From assembly GCA_028829895.1 (NCBI GenBank), contig CM054182.1:57928879-57992878 (forward strand): 64,000 bases of DNA, read 5' to 3'. Source of the stretch: Sinotaia quadrata. Taxonomy: Eukaryota; Mollusca; Gastropoda; Architaenioglossa; Viviparidae. Each line of letters opens with the position of its first letter. Positions within the stretch are counted from its first letter, which is position 1. The position numbers and the translations under genes were made by a program. The notes under the pieces were generated by a model. The model did no database searches. It worked only from the letters and a program-made list of their open reading frames with translations, and was not told the origin of the DNA. This document shows positions 1-12,967 of this stretch, piece by piece.

Positions 1-289
1 TTACAAATGTACTCACATATTTTAAAATTAATTAGAACATAACATTAAAGCAAACTAGTGCATTATCCTTTCTGGTTTTCTCGCTTCTTACTTCTTACTT
101 CCTGGGGAAACTATAATTACTTTCAATATGTTTTATCAAAGCACTTTTATTTCAGCCATGTGCAAAGTGATTGATTTTGTGTTTAGCTCTCTCTACTCAC
201 TCCTTTTTCTGTTGCTCTAGGCAGGCCTTTATATCAACTGGGTTTTGGGGATGGGGGGGTTACGATAAGGTAAGGTCAATGGGTGAGCA

Positions 290-291
<2 letters not shown>
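1..291. other. AT-rich sequence, no gene seen
   Basis: No homology, splice-linked reading frame or repeat that I can support. A short open frame ending at 389 runs through the adjacent TG/CG repeat and is not a gene. Confidence 0.5.
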
Positions 292-329
<38 letters not shown>

Positions 330-338
330 CGCGCGCGT
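292..338. repeat. (TG)n(CG)n microsatellite
   Basis: About 47 bp of strictly alternating pyrimidine-purine: roughly 15 TG units followed by about 8 CG units. The CG part is unusual for an animal genome, and such composition can adopt Z-DNA. Confidence 0.95.
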
Positions 339-716
339 GAGTGTGGCCATGTGCGTACGTCTAAGAATAAGACAGAGATAACCACTTAGGCACTGACTTT
401 TATGGGTGGGTAATATTTACTGCTTAACACATGAATTGAAGACTTTGCTACAAATATAATTGAATATAAAAATACTGTGATAAATTAATCTTCCGCCATT
501 TTAAAATTTAATATCAATTAATAGTATTAATATTACTATTTTTATATCTTTTCGCTACTTTGTAATTATATTTTGCAATCATGTATGTGTGACGTGTCTC
601 TCCAACTTCTCCCACTTTTATTAAGTCCTTATAAGACAAAAAATATCTTGATTCATAACAGTATTTTAAATATAATAATAATAATTTAAATGGTCACAAT
701 GTTTTTTACTTTGTCA

Positions 717-1001
717 CTATAAATCTGTATAAACAGTATTTCCAACTCGAAGCCCTGACACTTTAATAAACTTGGCTTTGAGCTCTACAACTTGCCAGTT
801 ACATAAACCCTGGTGGAACTTGTCATCTCCTCTGGCCAGTGCAAGTGTACCTAAAATCTTAGTGTCTTGGCGAGTGGAACCACATCCTTTGGCCAGGGAA
901 AAAAGACGTAGGCCACCAAAATGGGTCTTACAACAGCCAAAACTACAAGCATCAACTTTAAATTCACTACACACCTCAACCACCATCAGCTGACTACACA
1001 A
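717..1001 (-). other. Unrecognised 94-codon open frame
   Basis: The frame is open on the minus strand from an ATG at 1001 to a stop at 717. It is rich in Cys and Gly and has balanced composition, with no low-complexity repeats, unlike most open frames nearby. I recognise no domain, and there is no clear promoter or splice pattern. It may be chance, a repeat-derived frame or an old coding exon. Confidence 0.15.
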
Positions 1002-1341
1002 GATAGGACTTCCACTACCAGACTCTGTATTGTGGCTCTATGAAACTTACCACTATTACTGCATCCCTATACAACTTCACTAATGATAGGAGCCACCACG
1101 GAACCCGACCAATGGTGGTAAAAGATCAAAATCTCTTCTAAAGCTAGGTAAACCTGGTATAACTGAGCACCATTGCATCTCGAGTGAAGGTACCCAGGAG
1201 TCTCATACTCGGCGGGAAATTACCCATAACCTTGCTACTGTTGAAAAACAAGGGTAATTCTATCTTAAATTAAAAAATTCAACAGATCAGTTTCCAACGC
1301 AGAGCACCATTGCCAACATCCACAACAACAGCAACATACCA
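1002..1341. other. Unique-looking sequence, no gene seen
   Basis: Slightly less AT-rich than its surroundings. I see no repeat, domain or splice-bounded open frame. Confidence 0.4.
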
Positions 1342-2892
1342 CACTGTGACAGAGTAAATTTGCCTATCCCTATTTCTAAACTTATAAATTGTTAAATGTC
1401 AAAGTGACCCCGAACTTGGGCACTGTTTATGCTGACATTTTTACATTTCAAAGTTGGAAGTAAACAACTGAAGTGGGGGATAGGCTAGAACTTGCTAATG
1501 CAATCCAAGCCAGTTCCGAATGGATGCGTAGTTTTTCTAACAAATAGTTTCACACTTGTTCATAAATTTATTCAATGGGATGGACCAAAAGTTTCTTTTG
1601 TTGAAGAAGTACTCTATTTTAATCACTTTGAAATTGATGTGGTATGAGTTAGCTAACTGATTGAGAGAGAATGGACTTAGAAATATTCGTGCATTTTGCT
1701 ATTGATATGTTATACTTTGCATTTTACGTAGAGATGTATTATGTGAGTAAACCACTATTTCTACAAATTGTGAACTATGATGCATGTATGTAGTATGCTA
1801 AACACTTTATATTGTTTCTAGTGAACCTGTTCATAAACTATTATGATGTATTTATTATGTTGTGTGCAGTATTGAGCAAATAAATAATATTGCAAGAAAC
1901 AGTTAGTTGAGACTTGAATGTAAGAAAGAATGGAGTTAGAGATAAATAAATTGGAAACATGGCATTTGTACTCTGATTATATTTTACAGGGAAGAGCTGA
2001 TTTATAAACCACTACGACCATGTAGATGTGAGAAGTATCGACCCCCAGTGTGTAAGTGTAAGGATGCACTGCATTCTGTTGATTATTCAGGCAAAGTATG
2101 CCCAACTACATTGTAGAAGTACAAGGAAGACTGAAAATTGCTACATTGTTTTTCTGCTTAAGGGAATTAATGCAGAGAATGAGTGCCAGAATAGCCTTGA
2201 GAGAATAGTGGCTCATCAGTGTTCTACAATGTGCAAGAGAAACACATGAAGAACTGACAATTGTATTGTGACAATAAACTTGTGACATGTACGTGCATGA
2301 AAGACTATTGCAGCTATCATCTAGACAAGGTTATGTACAAACTATTATCACTATAATCTCTATAACTCCAGTTTTGTTCTCTGATAAGAATTACCATGTG
2401 GTTTATATTGACACTAACCTGCTGAATTAGTCAAACGTGGTTCTTTGAAATATTGATGTCAAGTAAACTTTTCATTGCATTTGCAATATGTATATTTGAT
2501 TGTTGATTTAATAAATTTAATGTTAACTTTATTGACCTTCTTACACATATTGATAATCATATGCTGTAAAGATATTGGGTAGATGGGAGCTAGCTAAATA
2601 TAGATTAAAGATGGATTTATCTTCTCCTTTAGTAAGACGTTTTCCACCTGACGTTTTCCACCTGACGTTTTCCACCTGCAGAAATATTTTGCAACAGAGA
2701 ATGTTTGTCTTTAATGTTGTGGAAGAGAGAAAATGTTTTACAGCACCCGCAAATCTGTCAAGTGAGAGAGTCGAATGGTGTCTGCTGTAGAATTATTAAT
2801 AACATAAATTACTTGTAATTAGATATGGGTGATTATAATTATTTAACAATAACATGTATAACCATTAACTAAGTGGCACTGGCATCACAGTG
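1342..2892 (+). mobile_element. Dispersed repeat, copy A (about 1.55 kb)
   Basis: The two ends match copies at 14396 and 32216. The left part begins GAGTAAATTTGCCTATCCCT and carries the conserved stretch around CTTGGGCACT. The right part, from about 2570 to 2880, carries the shared blocks TAGATTAAAGATGGATTT, CTTCTCCTTTAGTAAGA and CAAGTGAGAGA, and ends near ATTAACTAAGTGGC. This copy is bounded by CACTGTGA at 1342 and its complement TCACAGTG at 2885-2892, which could be short terminal inverted repeats. It has no long open frame, so it would be non-autonomous. It contains a short 15-bp triplication (TTTTCCACCTGACG type) at about 2638-2677. The identity of the family is unknown to me. Confidence 0.6.
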
Positions 2893-3084
2893 CATATTCT
2901 TGAATATATATATTAATATATTTTAATATACTCTAATGCACATATCAATATACTTTCAATAAAATTAATTCTAGTTTCTTTCATAAATAAACATTTCGGA
3001 AATGACTGACAGACATTTTCTGCAATATTGAGGGTTATTGCAAGACAAATACTTTTTTTGTCTTTTCTTTTATGTTTTATTCTA
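2893..3084. other. AT-rich spacer, no gene seen
   Basis: TA-rich sequence between repeat copy A and the TG repeat. Nothing else is recognisable. Confidence 0.4.
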
Positions 3085-3106
3085 TGTGTGTGTGTGTGTG
3101 TGTGTG
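3085..3106. repeat. (TG)n microsatellite
   Basis: About 11 uninterrupted TG units followed by a short CT run. Confidence 0.9.
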
Positions 3107-3951
3107 TTACGCTCTCTCTCACCCCAGAAGCCGCAATAGACATTTCATTTGCACGATGTTCTCAATCTTGGGCTGCTTCTGGGGGAGCCCCACAGCCTCG
3201 CGGTGCGTCTGAGTTGGAGGACAGGAGTTGATTTATTGTTCATTACATTAAAGAATAACAATAAAATGTTAGATGAACGGATTTTGAAATGCTTTAACAA
3301 TAAATAAACGCGACAAGGCCAAATGACATGCAACAAAGGCCTTCGGGAGTTTAAACGCTGATGTTAATTTGAAGTTTGTCGTCTTTGTGAATGACATGTC
3401 TTCCTCTTAGCGATGAGTTTTATTTCCAAGTTTGGTCAGTACAATGAATATGGCGCCGTAGTGGTTACTTTACTGAAATAAAAGGACTTTCAGCAACGAA
3501 AACTCGTGAGAAGGCGTTCGGATTATCTGCCCTTTGCCCTGCACACGAGTAAGACTTCATTTAATCAATATTTATTATTATTCTTTTCTTTATTTTGCAC
3601 AAAATCTACTTATTGACGACTTGAATGTGTCTTGTCTACGGCGTACATTGCTTTCAATGGACCCTTTCAAACACAACCGGACTGCTTTGCATGAGCGCTC
3701 AAAACCGCATGCATGGCTGCACACACCTTTTGTTTGCGGACTAATAGCGTCGTCAGCAACATCTCACACAACCTAAAGTTCCCCCACACTGTGCTCCATT
3801 CCATTACGAGAGAGAGGTTTTGTCAGTACTGTTTTTATGTTCCGTTGAACTTCACGCGGATCTGAACCATTTTACTTTTACCTATCTTTATGCGTTCCTA
3901 GTCGAGCGTGACCGTTTGGAAGATTTCAATGAGTAGCTTCTGATTATTTGC
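3107..3951. other. Gene-free sequence
   Basis: Mixed composition. The open frames here (for example 3534-3776) show no domain, and no repeat is evident. Confidence 0.4.
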
Positions 3952-4020
3952 GCAAACCGTGTTGTATGCGAGTGGCAAACCGTGTTGTATGCGAGTAGCA
4001 AACCGTGTTGTATGCGAGTG
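3952..4020. repeat. 23-bp tandem repeat, 3 copies
   Basis: Three near-identical units of GCAAACCGTGTTGTATGCGA plus GTG; one unit differs by G to A near its end. Confidence 0.9.
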
Positions 4021-4694
4021 GCACACGAATATGCGTGTAATGAATTGCACAACAAATCTGACATGTTCGTTGGTACGACTGTCAGAATAAAAACTTTTTT
4101 TTCCAAATAAATGCCAGCTTTAGTCTTTTGATAGCTCTGCTTTAAAAGATATTTCAGTCAGGTTATTTACTTGGCAATTTTGAGGTTTTTCCCTTTCTTT
4201 TATAATTAATCATAATTGTTTACTAAAACAGATCAGTTTTAATTCATTACTAGATAAAATACCTTCTTCTTTCGACATATAATCCAATTGTTTTCAAATG
4301 TTAGTTTTGTTTCTTTATCCAATCAAGTATTGTCATTTCCTCTTTCACTTTTGTCTAAATGCAAGTTCAATCATGTTAAAGGGGATGAAGACTGGTATTT
4401 ATCTGTATGGATAGATGTAGATAGTATATGTGCATATTTTGCTTCTGCATTTGCATATGTATGTTTGTGTTGTCGTGTCTGAGTGTGTTTTGTGCATGTT
4501 TGAAACAAAGAAGAGCGAGAGGACAAGACCAGGGCGACAAACGCATGCGCTGAATAAAGGCGCGTACGATTTCTTTCCAAACGTAATTGATTGTAATGTT
4601 TTGGCAACATCATTATCGCCTAATAAAAAAGCTTTAAAATGTCTGTCAGTCAGTCTATTTGTCATTTTGTCTGCATATATGATTCACGGCCGCG
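4021..4694. other. Gene-free sequence
   Basis: AT-rich. Overlapping short frames on both strands near 4370-4747 have no recognisable domain and are treated as chance. Confidence 0.4.
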
Positions 4695-5090
4695 GAGAGA
4701 AAGCTAGGAAACTGAAATTTTACATAGCTTTTACTTCCCTGGGGTAAGGGGCAGGGCATGATCTGTCCAGGGTCCCATATTGCACATACACAAAAGGGAT
4801 TTATAATATAAGGTCGAGGAAGCTGAAATTTTGGAGGCCATATTTACCGTCCAAACTTGACATAGGGGGACTCCGGGACCTAGAATTTTGTCTGCACTCA
4901 AACAACACCGGACCTTTCTATTAATTTAAACAAATGAAGCAGGAAATGTGTACGTGTGCATCTATATGTATGTGTTTGAACCTCTGTCGAACGAAGAGAG
5001 CTAGGAAACTGCAATTTTGCATGAATGTCTGCTTTACCCATAGTAAGGATATGGGTTTGTGGGTTAGACCCGAGTCCCATATACTCTTGG
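4695..5090 (+). repeat. Three imperfect copies of a spaced repeat
   Basis: The motif AGCTAGGAAACTGAAATTTT occurs at about 4702, in degraded form at about 4818 (GAAGCTGAAATTTTGGAGG), and again at about 4999. Each is followed by related text ending in a GTCCCATAT-like block. The spacing is irregular (about 115 and 180 bp), so this looks like an old, decayed tandem duplication. Confidence 0.55.
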
Positions 5091-5177
5091 CTCCCTCCCC
5101 ATCTATGTTATGTATAATGTGGGTTATATTTCTTCACATTTCTCAAAGTCAAACTTCAAGTTAATGTCTTCACTGCA

Positions 5178-5238
5178 TATATTATTATTATTGCTATTGT
5201 TGTTGTTGATGATGATGACGATGATGATGTTATTGTTG
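5178..5238. repeat. Trinucleotide-rich tract (ATT/GTT/GAT)
   Basis: Mixed ATT, TTG and GATGAT units over about 60 bp. The frames crossing it (Leu-rich and Met-rich) are products of the repeat. Confidence 0.85.
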
Positions 5239-7247
5239 CTGAGTATGACACAATCATTAACGTATTATAGAGACTGGCAAATGAGGTACTACTATCCATA
5301 AATACATACTGTTTATACCATTTTCTCTAAAGACCTATAAACCTAATCGAAAGCATGCCTTGATTCGGTACGTTCCAAACAAAATAATAAATCAGAAAAG
5401 CACAACGGAACGCCTGTCAGGGCTGACAGGATAAACGCTGGAAACCATCTCGAATTACTTCTATAAAGCATTAAAATGTAAGCATCATGGACTCAACCGA
5501 TCGAAGTATTTTTATACGAGGATAAAGGTAAATCTTTTTTTTTACAGTTGTAAAACCGACTTTGTGGTTTATGACTGAATTATCACACAATATGAAAAAT
5601 TTGTAAAAGTTCACTTTCATGATGTCACATATCGTAATGTGACAAAGCAAACAGTTGGTGTCAGTATTGTTAATAATATTTTTTATTTTTCTACTCCAAC
5701 CCCAAGACAGTCTCGGGTAAAATTTTGAAGAACTGGGACAACAGTCTGTCATTTGTTGGCCAGAGACATATTAAGTCACTGTGCGATATATATGTGACAA
5801 TGACATTAACGGACGATAATGATGAGGATTCATTAGTTTCACTCGATTCCACCCATGCCGATAAGGACCTGGTCTCTTTGCTAGAATTTGCTTCGCTCTG
5901 TGACATGTTAGTATTTGGCTATTGATGTTTTTCAAGCCTTTCGACCCTGTACTCAAAATAATTGTATGACTAAACAGATCGGAGGTGTTGTGGCGGAAAG
6001 TTCACTGATGCGGAACACCGGTTTGCACTAACTTCAGTTTACTACCCATTGTTAGATCGCCCGTTTCAGTTATCATTTCATAGGCATTACTAGCGATAAG
6101 TCACGTACTTGGGTGGATGCATTTAACATGCTGATAGTTCGAGGTTGTGCCACTGTGCCAAAGGATATATGTGTCGTAAAGAAACCACGAAACTAGAGCT
6201 ATTGATGCGAGTCAGTGCTCACCTGCTTTTTATCGAATCAATAAGTAAAGCTTGCACTGGAAACAAAAGAATATAAATAGATTTTGTGTAATAAGAAGCC
6301 GAGTAGTGTGTCGACGAGAGTTTAAAGTTAGGCTTCTGAAAATGTGTTCTTTGCATTATTTATTTCGGGGTGGAGAAGAAAATCCGGGAGTTATTTTTCC
6401 TGAAGCCTAATTTAAAGTGTCTTCATACTCACTTCCAAGACATATTTAATTTCTTTTTAAATTTCTTTACTGCTGTCTTGTATACTCTTTTCTGTACAGA
6501 ATGGTATATCATAGATCTTTTTTATTATGTTAATTATTATCTTGTGTTGCTTGTGTTTTAGTTAGATGATTGGGGGGGGGGGGGTTGAATGGGAAATGAC
6601 TGGTTGGTTAGTTGATTGCGTGTTTAGTGAGTTGGTGGGTTGCTGCCTTTCTGTTTCATGTGAGTTGGGCGTTTGTGTTTTTGTTCTAACTAGTGATTTT
6701 GAAATATGTGTATATTTAATAATTGCGGTACAGTAACAATCCGATATAGTGACTATCAAATATGACCATAACGTTGAAGGCATATATTTTATCTTTAGCA
6801 ACTTATTTGCACTGTTGTTTGATATAAGGTCTGCCCAAGTAATCTGAAGACGTCATCATTCCATTCTGTTGTTTTCTGTATTTTTGTAGGGGAGACTTTG
6901 TGCTGTTATTAAAGTCCAATGTCAGATGGCGTTCACCAGCAAAAGTAAAACGATTCACAAGATGAAAACTAACATTGACATTCAACACGGAAGATCAGGC
7001 GATGGCATGTGGTCATTTTACTCACAAGAGAAAACAAACAGTCATAGAAATCACCAGGAACAGACAAAATCAAGACCACGTACAAACCCGAGTAACATGC
7101 TTACATACCAAAGCTCCAATGACGATGGCACCTGTCCAAGAATAAAATAAAACCCACCAGAGACTTGATTACTTGATTAGTTGAAATGAGGCTGCCTTCC
7201 AGTTCCCTGAATTCGCGGCCTGGCGTGAGACTCACCGCTCTTACAAA
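5239..7247. other. Gene-free sequence with a G13 run
   Basis: AT-rich with no recognisable gene. It contains a 13-base G run at 6572-6584. The plus-strand frame 6926-7150 is polar and Ser/Asn-rich with no domain, and I do not call it a gene. Confidence 0.4.
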
Positions 7248-7461
7248 CGTATGATGAAAATGATTAGACCCAGAGTGGAAATCCGTATGATGAAAATGAT
7301 TAGACCAGAGTGGAAATCCGTATGATGAAAATGATTAGACCAGAGTGGAAATCCGTATGATGAAAATGATTAGACCCAGAGTGGAAATCCGTATGATGAA
7401 AATGATTAGACCCAGAGTGGAAATCCGTATGATGAAAATGATTAGACCAGAGTGGAAATCC
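7248..7461 (+). repeat. 36-bp minisatellite, about 6 copies
   Basis: The unit is roughly CGTATGATGAAAATGATTAG followed by ACCCAGAGTGGAAATC. Copies differ mainly by one C (35 or 36 bp). Where 36 bp is kept, one frame stays open and reads as a 12-residue repeat (EIRMMKMIRPRV), which is a consequence of the unit length and not evidence of a protein. Confidence 0.95.
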
Positions 7462-8810
7462 GACAGAGGAAAAATGGCAAGATTCCGTCGGAGGCGTGAC
7501 AGCTGTAAAAGCTGTTTCTGTTTTATATATGGTGGGTGGAGGTGGGGTACCTTGTCAGAGCCCAGGATATTACTACACCATGTCTTGACCTGATGAATAC
7601 ATGAACCCGGGTTGTCTTATTTGATGTCGTGTTTTTGTCGTACAGATGATCCGGCTTGTCAGCTATGCACTTCTCTTTGTTGCTAATATTGTTATTGTTG
7701 TGTTGTTGTCATGTCTGTCCCCGGTGGTTTCCACTGGGCCGACTTTGTTTGTTCGTCACCATGGTGGAGGAGGAGTATCAACAGGTGTAATATGTCTCAA
7801 AGAATTGATTACAAAGTAACCCAATGGTTTTGTTGTTCATTTGGCCTCTGTTGTTTTGGAGAATTTTGCTGTTTTGGAGAATATTGCTAATCCTACCTTA
7901 GAAAGGTTTGGCTATGAGTGTTGTTGTTATGAGACAATCTGTTTCGGTTTATGTTCTCGACCGTTTAGTTTTTTTCCACCTCTTTGGTACTTTTCTGTAC
8001 TTTGGGGTGTGGACAGTGTGGTAGCCAAGGACTATGGTTGTTCGAATGCCATTAAACAATAAAGGGATTTTTCGTTGTTGGACAGCCACCATTAATCCGA
8101 ATTAAAATTGGTTTTTGAGTCCATCTCCGTTGTTTCAAAGGACTGTTTGCATTTTGTAGTCCGCTTGGTACTTTGTTGTTTGACCCTCTGCTTCTTCCTG
8201 CAACGTTCTTGCAAAGGTTAAGAAAACTGATGAGTTTGATGATTTATATTTAGGATTTTAATCCCCAACTTAAGGGATTAAAATGAATATTAAATGCAGT
8301 ACTTAAAATCAAGAAAACTTCACAGGGAGAATCTTTCTTCCTAATTGAAAACGTTAGTAACGCATCATTTCGTAAATTTATTTTGTAAACCTGTTATACT
8401 TTCTCATACATTAATTTAATGACCGATCTTTCACTGAAGGGTGTGTCTTTTGTATCAATTACTGCTGCTTCTTGGTTAGATATTATTTGTGGTGATATTT
8501 TCTAGCAGTTTCTTATATTAATTTATCTATATAAATTCTATTAATTGAGCACGCAGTACAGCTATACATTTATGCAGTTGCTTTGCTGCTGGTAGAACAT
8601 TTTATATAACTTGAAAGAAACCTGTAATTCGACAGGATCAGTTGCGTCGTGTACTTTTAATTTTTATTTTTATTTATTGGATTTAATTAAATCCTGATCA
8701 TATTAGCTTTCTCGTATACTTACATTGACGATATTTGATAATTCATTGTAAACCACATTTTAGTGAATGTTATATCGTCACCATTCACCAGCTTTCCCTG
8801 TTCAGATCTT
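7462..8810. other. Gene-free sequence
   Basis: T-rich on the plus strand from 7600 to 8250, with scattered TTGTTG runs. No domain or repeat array is recognised. Confidence 0.4.
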
Positions 8811-9212
8811 GTCATAACTAGAAATTGGGTAAACCCGGCTCAACAACCATTAGAGTAGTGAGCCTTGGGTCATAACTAGAAATTGGTAAACCCGGCTCAA
8901 CCACCATTTGTTTAGAGTAGTGGGCCTTGAGTCATAACTAGAAATTGGGTAAACCCGGCTCAACAACCATTAGAGTAGTGAACTTTGGGTCATAACTAGA
9001 AATTGGGTAAAACCGGCTCAAAAACCATTAGAGTAGTAGGCCTTGAGTCAATACTAGAAATTGGGTAAACCCGGCTCAACAACCATTTGTTTAGAGTAGT
9101 GAACCTTGAGTCATAACTAGAAATTGGGTAAACCCGGCTCAACAACCATTTGTTTAGAGTATTGGGCCTTGAGTCATAACTAAGAATGGGGTAAACCTCG
9201 CTTAACAATGAT
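8811..9212 (+). repeat. 58-63 bp minisatellite, about 7 copies
   Basis: Units begin GTCATAACTAGAAATTGGGT and continue through AAACCCGGCTCAACAACCAT. Copies start near 8811, 8869, 8931, 8989, 9047, 9110 and 9173 (last one decayed). Two length classes exist, with or without a TTGTT insertion before AGAGTAGTG. Confidence 0.95.
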
Positions 9213-12113
9213 ATCTCTGCATATCAGCTTCCAACCTTGTCAAGGATCTAACACTTTATATGTAGTGATTATATAATTGATTGTTTCTTTTACAGTTTAA
9301 CAAACTATGTTTCTGAGACTATCTAAAAGTACTCAAGTGTAGTCATTCCATATAGCACAGTAGTCTATGAGACATTTGCATATAACTTGTGTTATATCAT
9401 TTTATTATGTCAGGCACTGTGTTATGTATTAATTTGCCGGTGCACAATAGCTTACTGTATCATATCATTAAAGTGTTCTACAGACTCTACAAGTGAGCAC
9501 AGCCTTAAAAGACATAGCACTTGCTGTTAAACTGCTACGTCTACAATAGTTTCTGCACTGGGAATCTTGTGTCCTAAAACACTCTTGCACGAGCGTAGCT
9601 AGACGTTTTATTCCTGATTGGCCCAGTTTGGGTTAAAGGCTATGTACTACAATCCCACCTCAGCTAGTATCATTGGCTGCCTCATTTTAGATCACGAATT
9701 CAGTAACTCGTCCTCACTCAGCAACTCTGCACGGGCAGACAACTCTATGAGACGTCAACTATTATAGAATTATCCTCCCCGGTAGAGACAACACACTGCA
9801 AGTTGTAAATGGACGGTGCAAAGGTATTGACTCATCAACTTGTGTTATCTTAATAGACTGAACTTTCACCACACTGACTCATAAATAATATTATTATTAG
9901 TTATATGAACTTCGCATGTCTTTCATGCCAACTGTAATAGTGTTTCGTTCTGATTTTAATTATTTAAGTGTCCACTAGTTCCAGTCTTCTATTTGTATTT
10001 CATATCAATGTCACTCATCAAACTCATCATTTTATTTAATCAGCTCTCTACATTGTCTGGGCGTGATTGAGTCCGATCTATCCGTCTATTGATCGGTCTA
10101 TGTGCAATCATTCACAGCTCTTTGTGAATGTATACATGCGTAGGCAGTGGGTGTGAATAGAGTGGGTGTGGCATACAACGCCAGCAAGTTCCATTCACCC
10201 ACCAAAACATTAGAATTATACAACAACAAAAACAGAAATAATCTAACCACTCTGTTTTAGCTACATGTAGTTTCTGCTCACTACTAGAGTTAAGAACCCT
10301 GTACCGAAAGCTAATGGCCTTTTGATGTAAGAAATAGTTCAAATTCCCCGTCCCCTCGGGCAATTTCAAGAAACATAATTTCTAAGCTAAATATCCTTAA
10401 CACCTTTGCAAGTGAACTAAAGCATGGTCTCCCATATTGGGGCATGTCCGACTCCAAACATTTTAACGAGATATAACTTCCATATTTAGCATGATTAAAA
10501 ACTATTCCATGTAAATAAACCTATTAGTCTAACCAAGTCACCAAAAAGTTTGATGAAGTTTTATAGAACTTCTATACTGTTCATGCCTTCAAACAGGTTA
10601 ATGACAAACATCTATATTGTCCATGCTTCCAAACACTAAAAGTGATAGAACTCTATTGTTACTGAAATAACAAAGTAAAACGTGCGAAACACAAATCGCT
10701 TTGGGCCGAAATTTATTTGAACCTATAGTTTCATGATGTTAAAACTGTATCTAGAACCATCTCATGGTCAACCCCTTGTGTCTAAATGTAGAGATTACGT
10801 CATCCCCAGTGAGTTTGAAAAAAGGACGCAGTCAATGTAACATTGGGGTGGAAATATGGCACTGCGCATTGTTGGGCACTCGCGGATCAGGACAAATGGG
10901 AATTGTGGATCATATAGTGCAGCTCCTTTGCCCTGGCATGGGTAGCATTCGATCCCAGGTGCCGGGACAAAGGGATCCATATCTTCTAACCGCAAACTGA
11001 AAATAAAATGCCTCCTCAAACAATTTCGGTTCTGCATAATCGTAAAATGAGTAGAGAGAGGCCCTCGCCTGTGTTGCTCCCCACCTCACCACCACCACGT
11101 CTCCTTACAGTGAATGTACACGTGTCCTGATTATGGCGTGGTTTTCGTTAGACGAAAGGGTGTGTTCTATGGCATTTTTAGTTATACGCACGTTGATATG
11201 TATGAATGTCAACTATATCTGCCGATAATCTATCTTTAGACAAAAGACTGCAACGTTTTATCATTCCTAAGTTTCAACAGTATAGCATTACAAAAATTAA
11301 TGAAACTAATGATTGATAAAGAGATATTTGATTGTACTGTCGGGGTATTCTAGGTAAATACATTAACGTGTCTCGTATATAAGGGACTGTATGAATAGAC
11401 GCAGAGTGTTAGGTATTGAGTATAATTTATAACCAAAATCTTAATCACATGCTGCGAAGGTGGAGGTTAAGGTTTCCACATCTTTACCTGGTTCTGCATT
11501 AATTTTCACAGCCAGTGAATTTAAAGCTATATCAGTTCACATGACGGGTTGCCTGCTTTCATGTGGTTGCATGGACTTTTCTGCCATGTTAAATTCGCTG
11601 GGGAAATCAGCCGCCACTTCCAATCAGTGATCTTTGCTCTGACCTGAGCCTAAAGCTTCATTTATTTTCTTTACGTCAAGTGATATTAATGCGTTCATAG
11701 AAAGCTTGAAAGAATAACCATGGAACTCCTCCCAAGTTTAACATCCGAGTGGGGTTTGGCTTGAAAATTAACTTTCTTTATTACACCGATCCTTATAGGT
11801 CATGACCTACAACCACTGCCACATAGATTAAGATTGTGGTGTACTTTGCTGTATCTATGTGTTTTAATTTTAAAAATAAATACTGACTGTCATTTACTGT
11901 CGCGCAATAAACTCACAAAGAGACGATTCTGAATTAATTTATTAATGACTGACAGTTAGTGTCACACTGGAAATTCGCAAAGAGACTAATCGGAATTCAT
12001 TATATTAACAATATTAACCGGTTTTATGTGTTTGTTGATTGCCTCCCTTGACGCTCGCAAATAGGACATATACAAGGCAAATGTGTACAATGTACACAAA
12101 ATCTACACAAGCC
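9213..12113. other. Gene-free sequence
   Basis: Mostly unique-looking AT-rich DNA. An imperfect duplication of about 60 bp, sharing CACAAAGAGAC / CGCAAAGAGAC, lies at 11884-12004. Short frames at 10112-10369 (minus) and 10764-11098 (both strands) have no recognisable domain. Confidence 0.4.
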
Positions 12114-12967
12114 AAAGTATATGCAGATGGTAAGTAAATGGTCTTAAATATGAGAAACACAGGAAGTATACAGTACGAGCCAAAACACATAAACAATTTG
12201 TATGTCTGTGTGAAATTGGGTGTGTGTGCTGCTGCCCCTGTTCCCATTTTACTTTTGGATCCGTCAGTGTATATGTGGTAGTGGTTGAAGTAGATTTATT
12301 TATGTGTTCTGGTGCTCTTTGTTTCGTTAAGTGTGGGTGGCTGTGCTTTTTTGGTTGTTTGAGTATTGTTAAGTCTATTTGGGGGGTACTAACATCACTG
12401 CAAAATTTAGCTAACCCCTTCCAAACCACAAATCATCAATGCAATATGCAAACACATAGCTACACTAGAAAAAAAATTAAAACAACACTGCTGTGGATCT
12501 CCAGTCACATAAACATAACAGGAAATGAAACAGCGGACAAAGGAGCAAAATACGGACGCAAACATGGAATACCTCTAAACACCCCAATACACATATAAGA
12601 ACTGCAAGCACAAATAAAACAAATCTTTAAAAACAAGTTCCCAACACCACCCCACCCAAATTTAACTAACATAACACACAACAGAGCAATATATAGACTA
12701 AGATACAACTCCACAAGATTTACACATAACCCAAACAATGAACCAAAATCATGCACTCACTGTAGAAGAGGCAACACAATAGAACACTTTCTACTACATT
12801 GTTACAAATACAGAGAAGAAAGAAAATGCTTGACTGACACAATGAAACTATTACATTTACCAGTTACCACACAAACACTACTCTTTCCAAACAAACATCA
12901 CCAAAACCACATACACCAAGTCATCATCACGTACCTCATTCACACAAACACACTTCACCTCCTATAA
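12114..12967 (+). pseudogene. Decayed LINE: RNase H and C-terminal zinc-knuckle region
   Basis: This is the 3' end of a non-LTR retrotransposon polyprotein of the kind carrying RNase H. A first RNase H motif, KVYADGK, is readable at 12114-12134. The stretch 12224-12370 is degraded and GT-rich. From about 12440 the frame reads LLWISSHINITGNETADKGA, which matches the family pattern of a Trp-Ile-Pro-Ser-His turn followed by GNE.AD. A single in-frame TAA (12596-12598) interrupts the frame. It then continues for 122 residues to TAA at 12965-12967 and contains CTHC at about 12753-12764 and IEHFLLHC at about 12779-12802, a C-terminal Cys-His zinc motif typical of Jockey/I-type elements. The reverse transcriptase and endonuclease parts are missing, consistent with 5' truncation. 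A related fragment lies on the minus strand at 49885-50735. Confidence 0.8.

Noticed and set aside
7345..7593. 82-codon frame with a repeated EIRMMKMIRPRV
   Set aside because: The unit length of 36 bp keeps the frame open by arithmetic, and other copies of 35 bp break it.
12103..12429. 108-codon minus-strand frame rich in Thr, His and Pro
   Set aside because: It is antisense to the decayed LINE and follows from the GT-rich plus strand.
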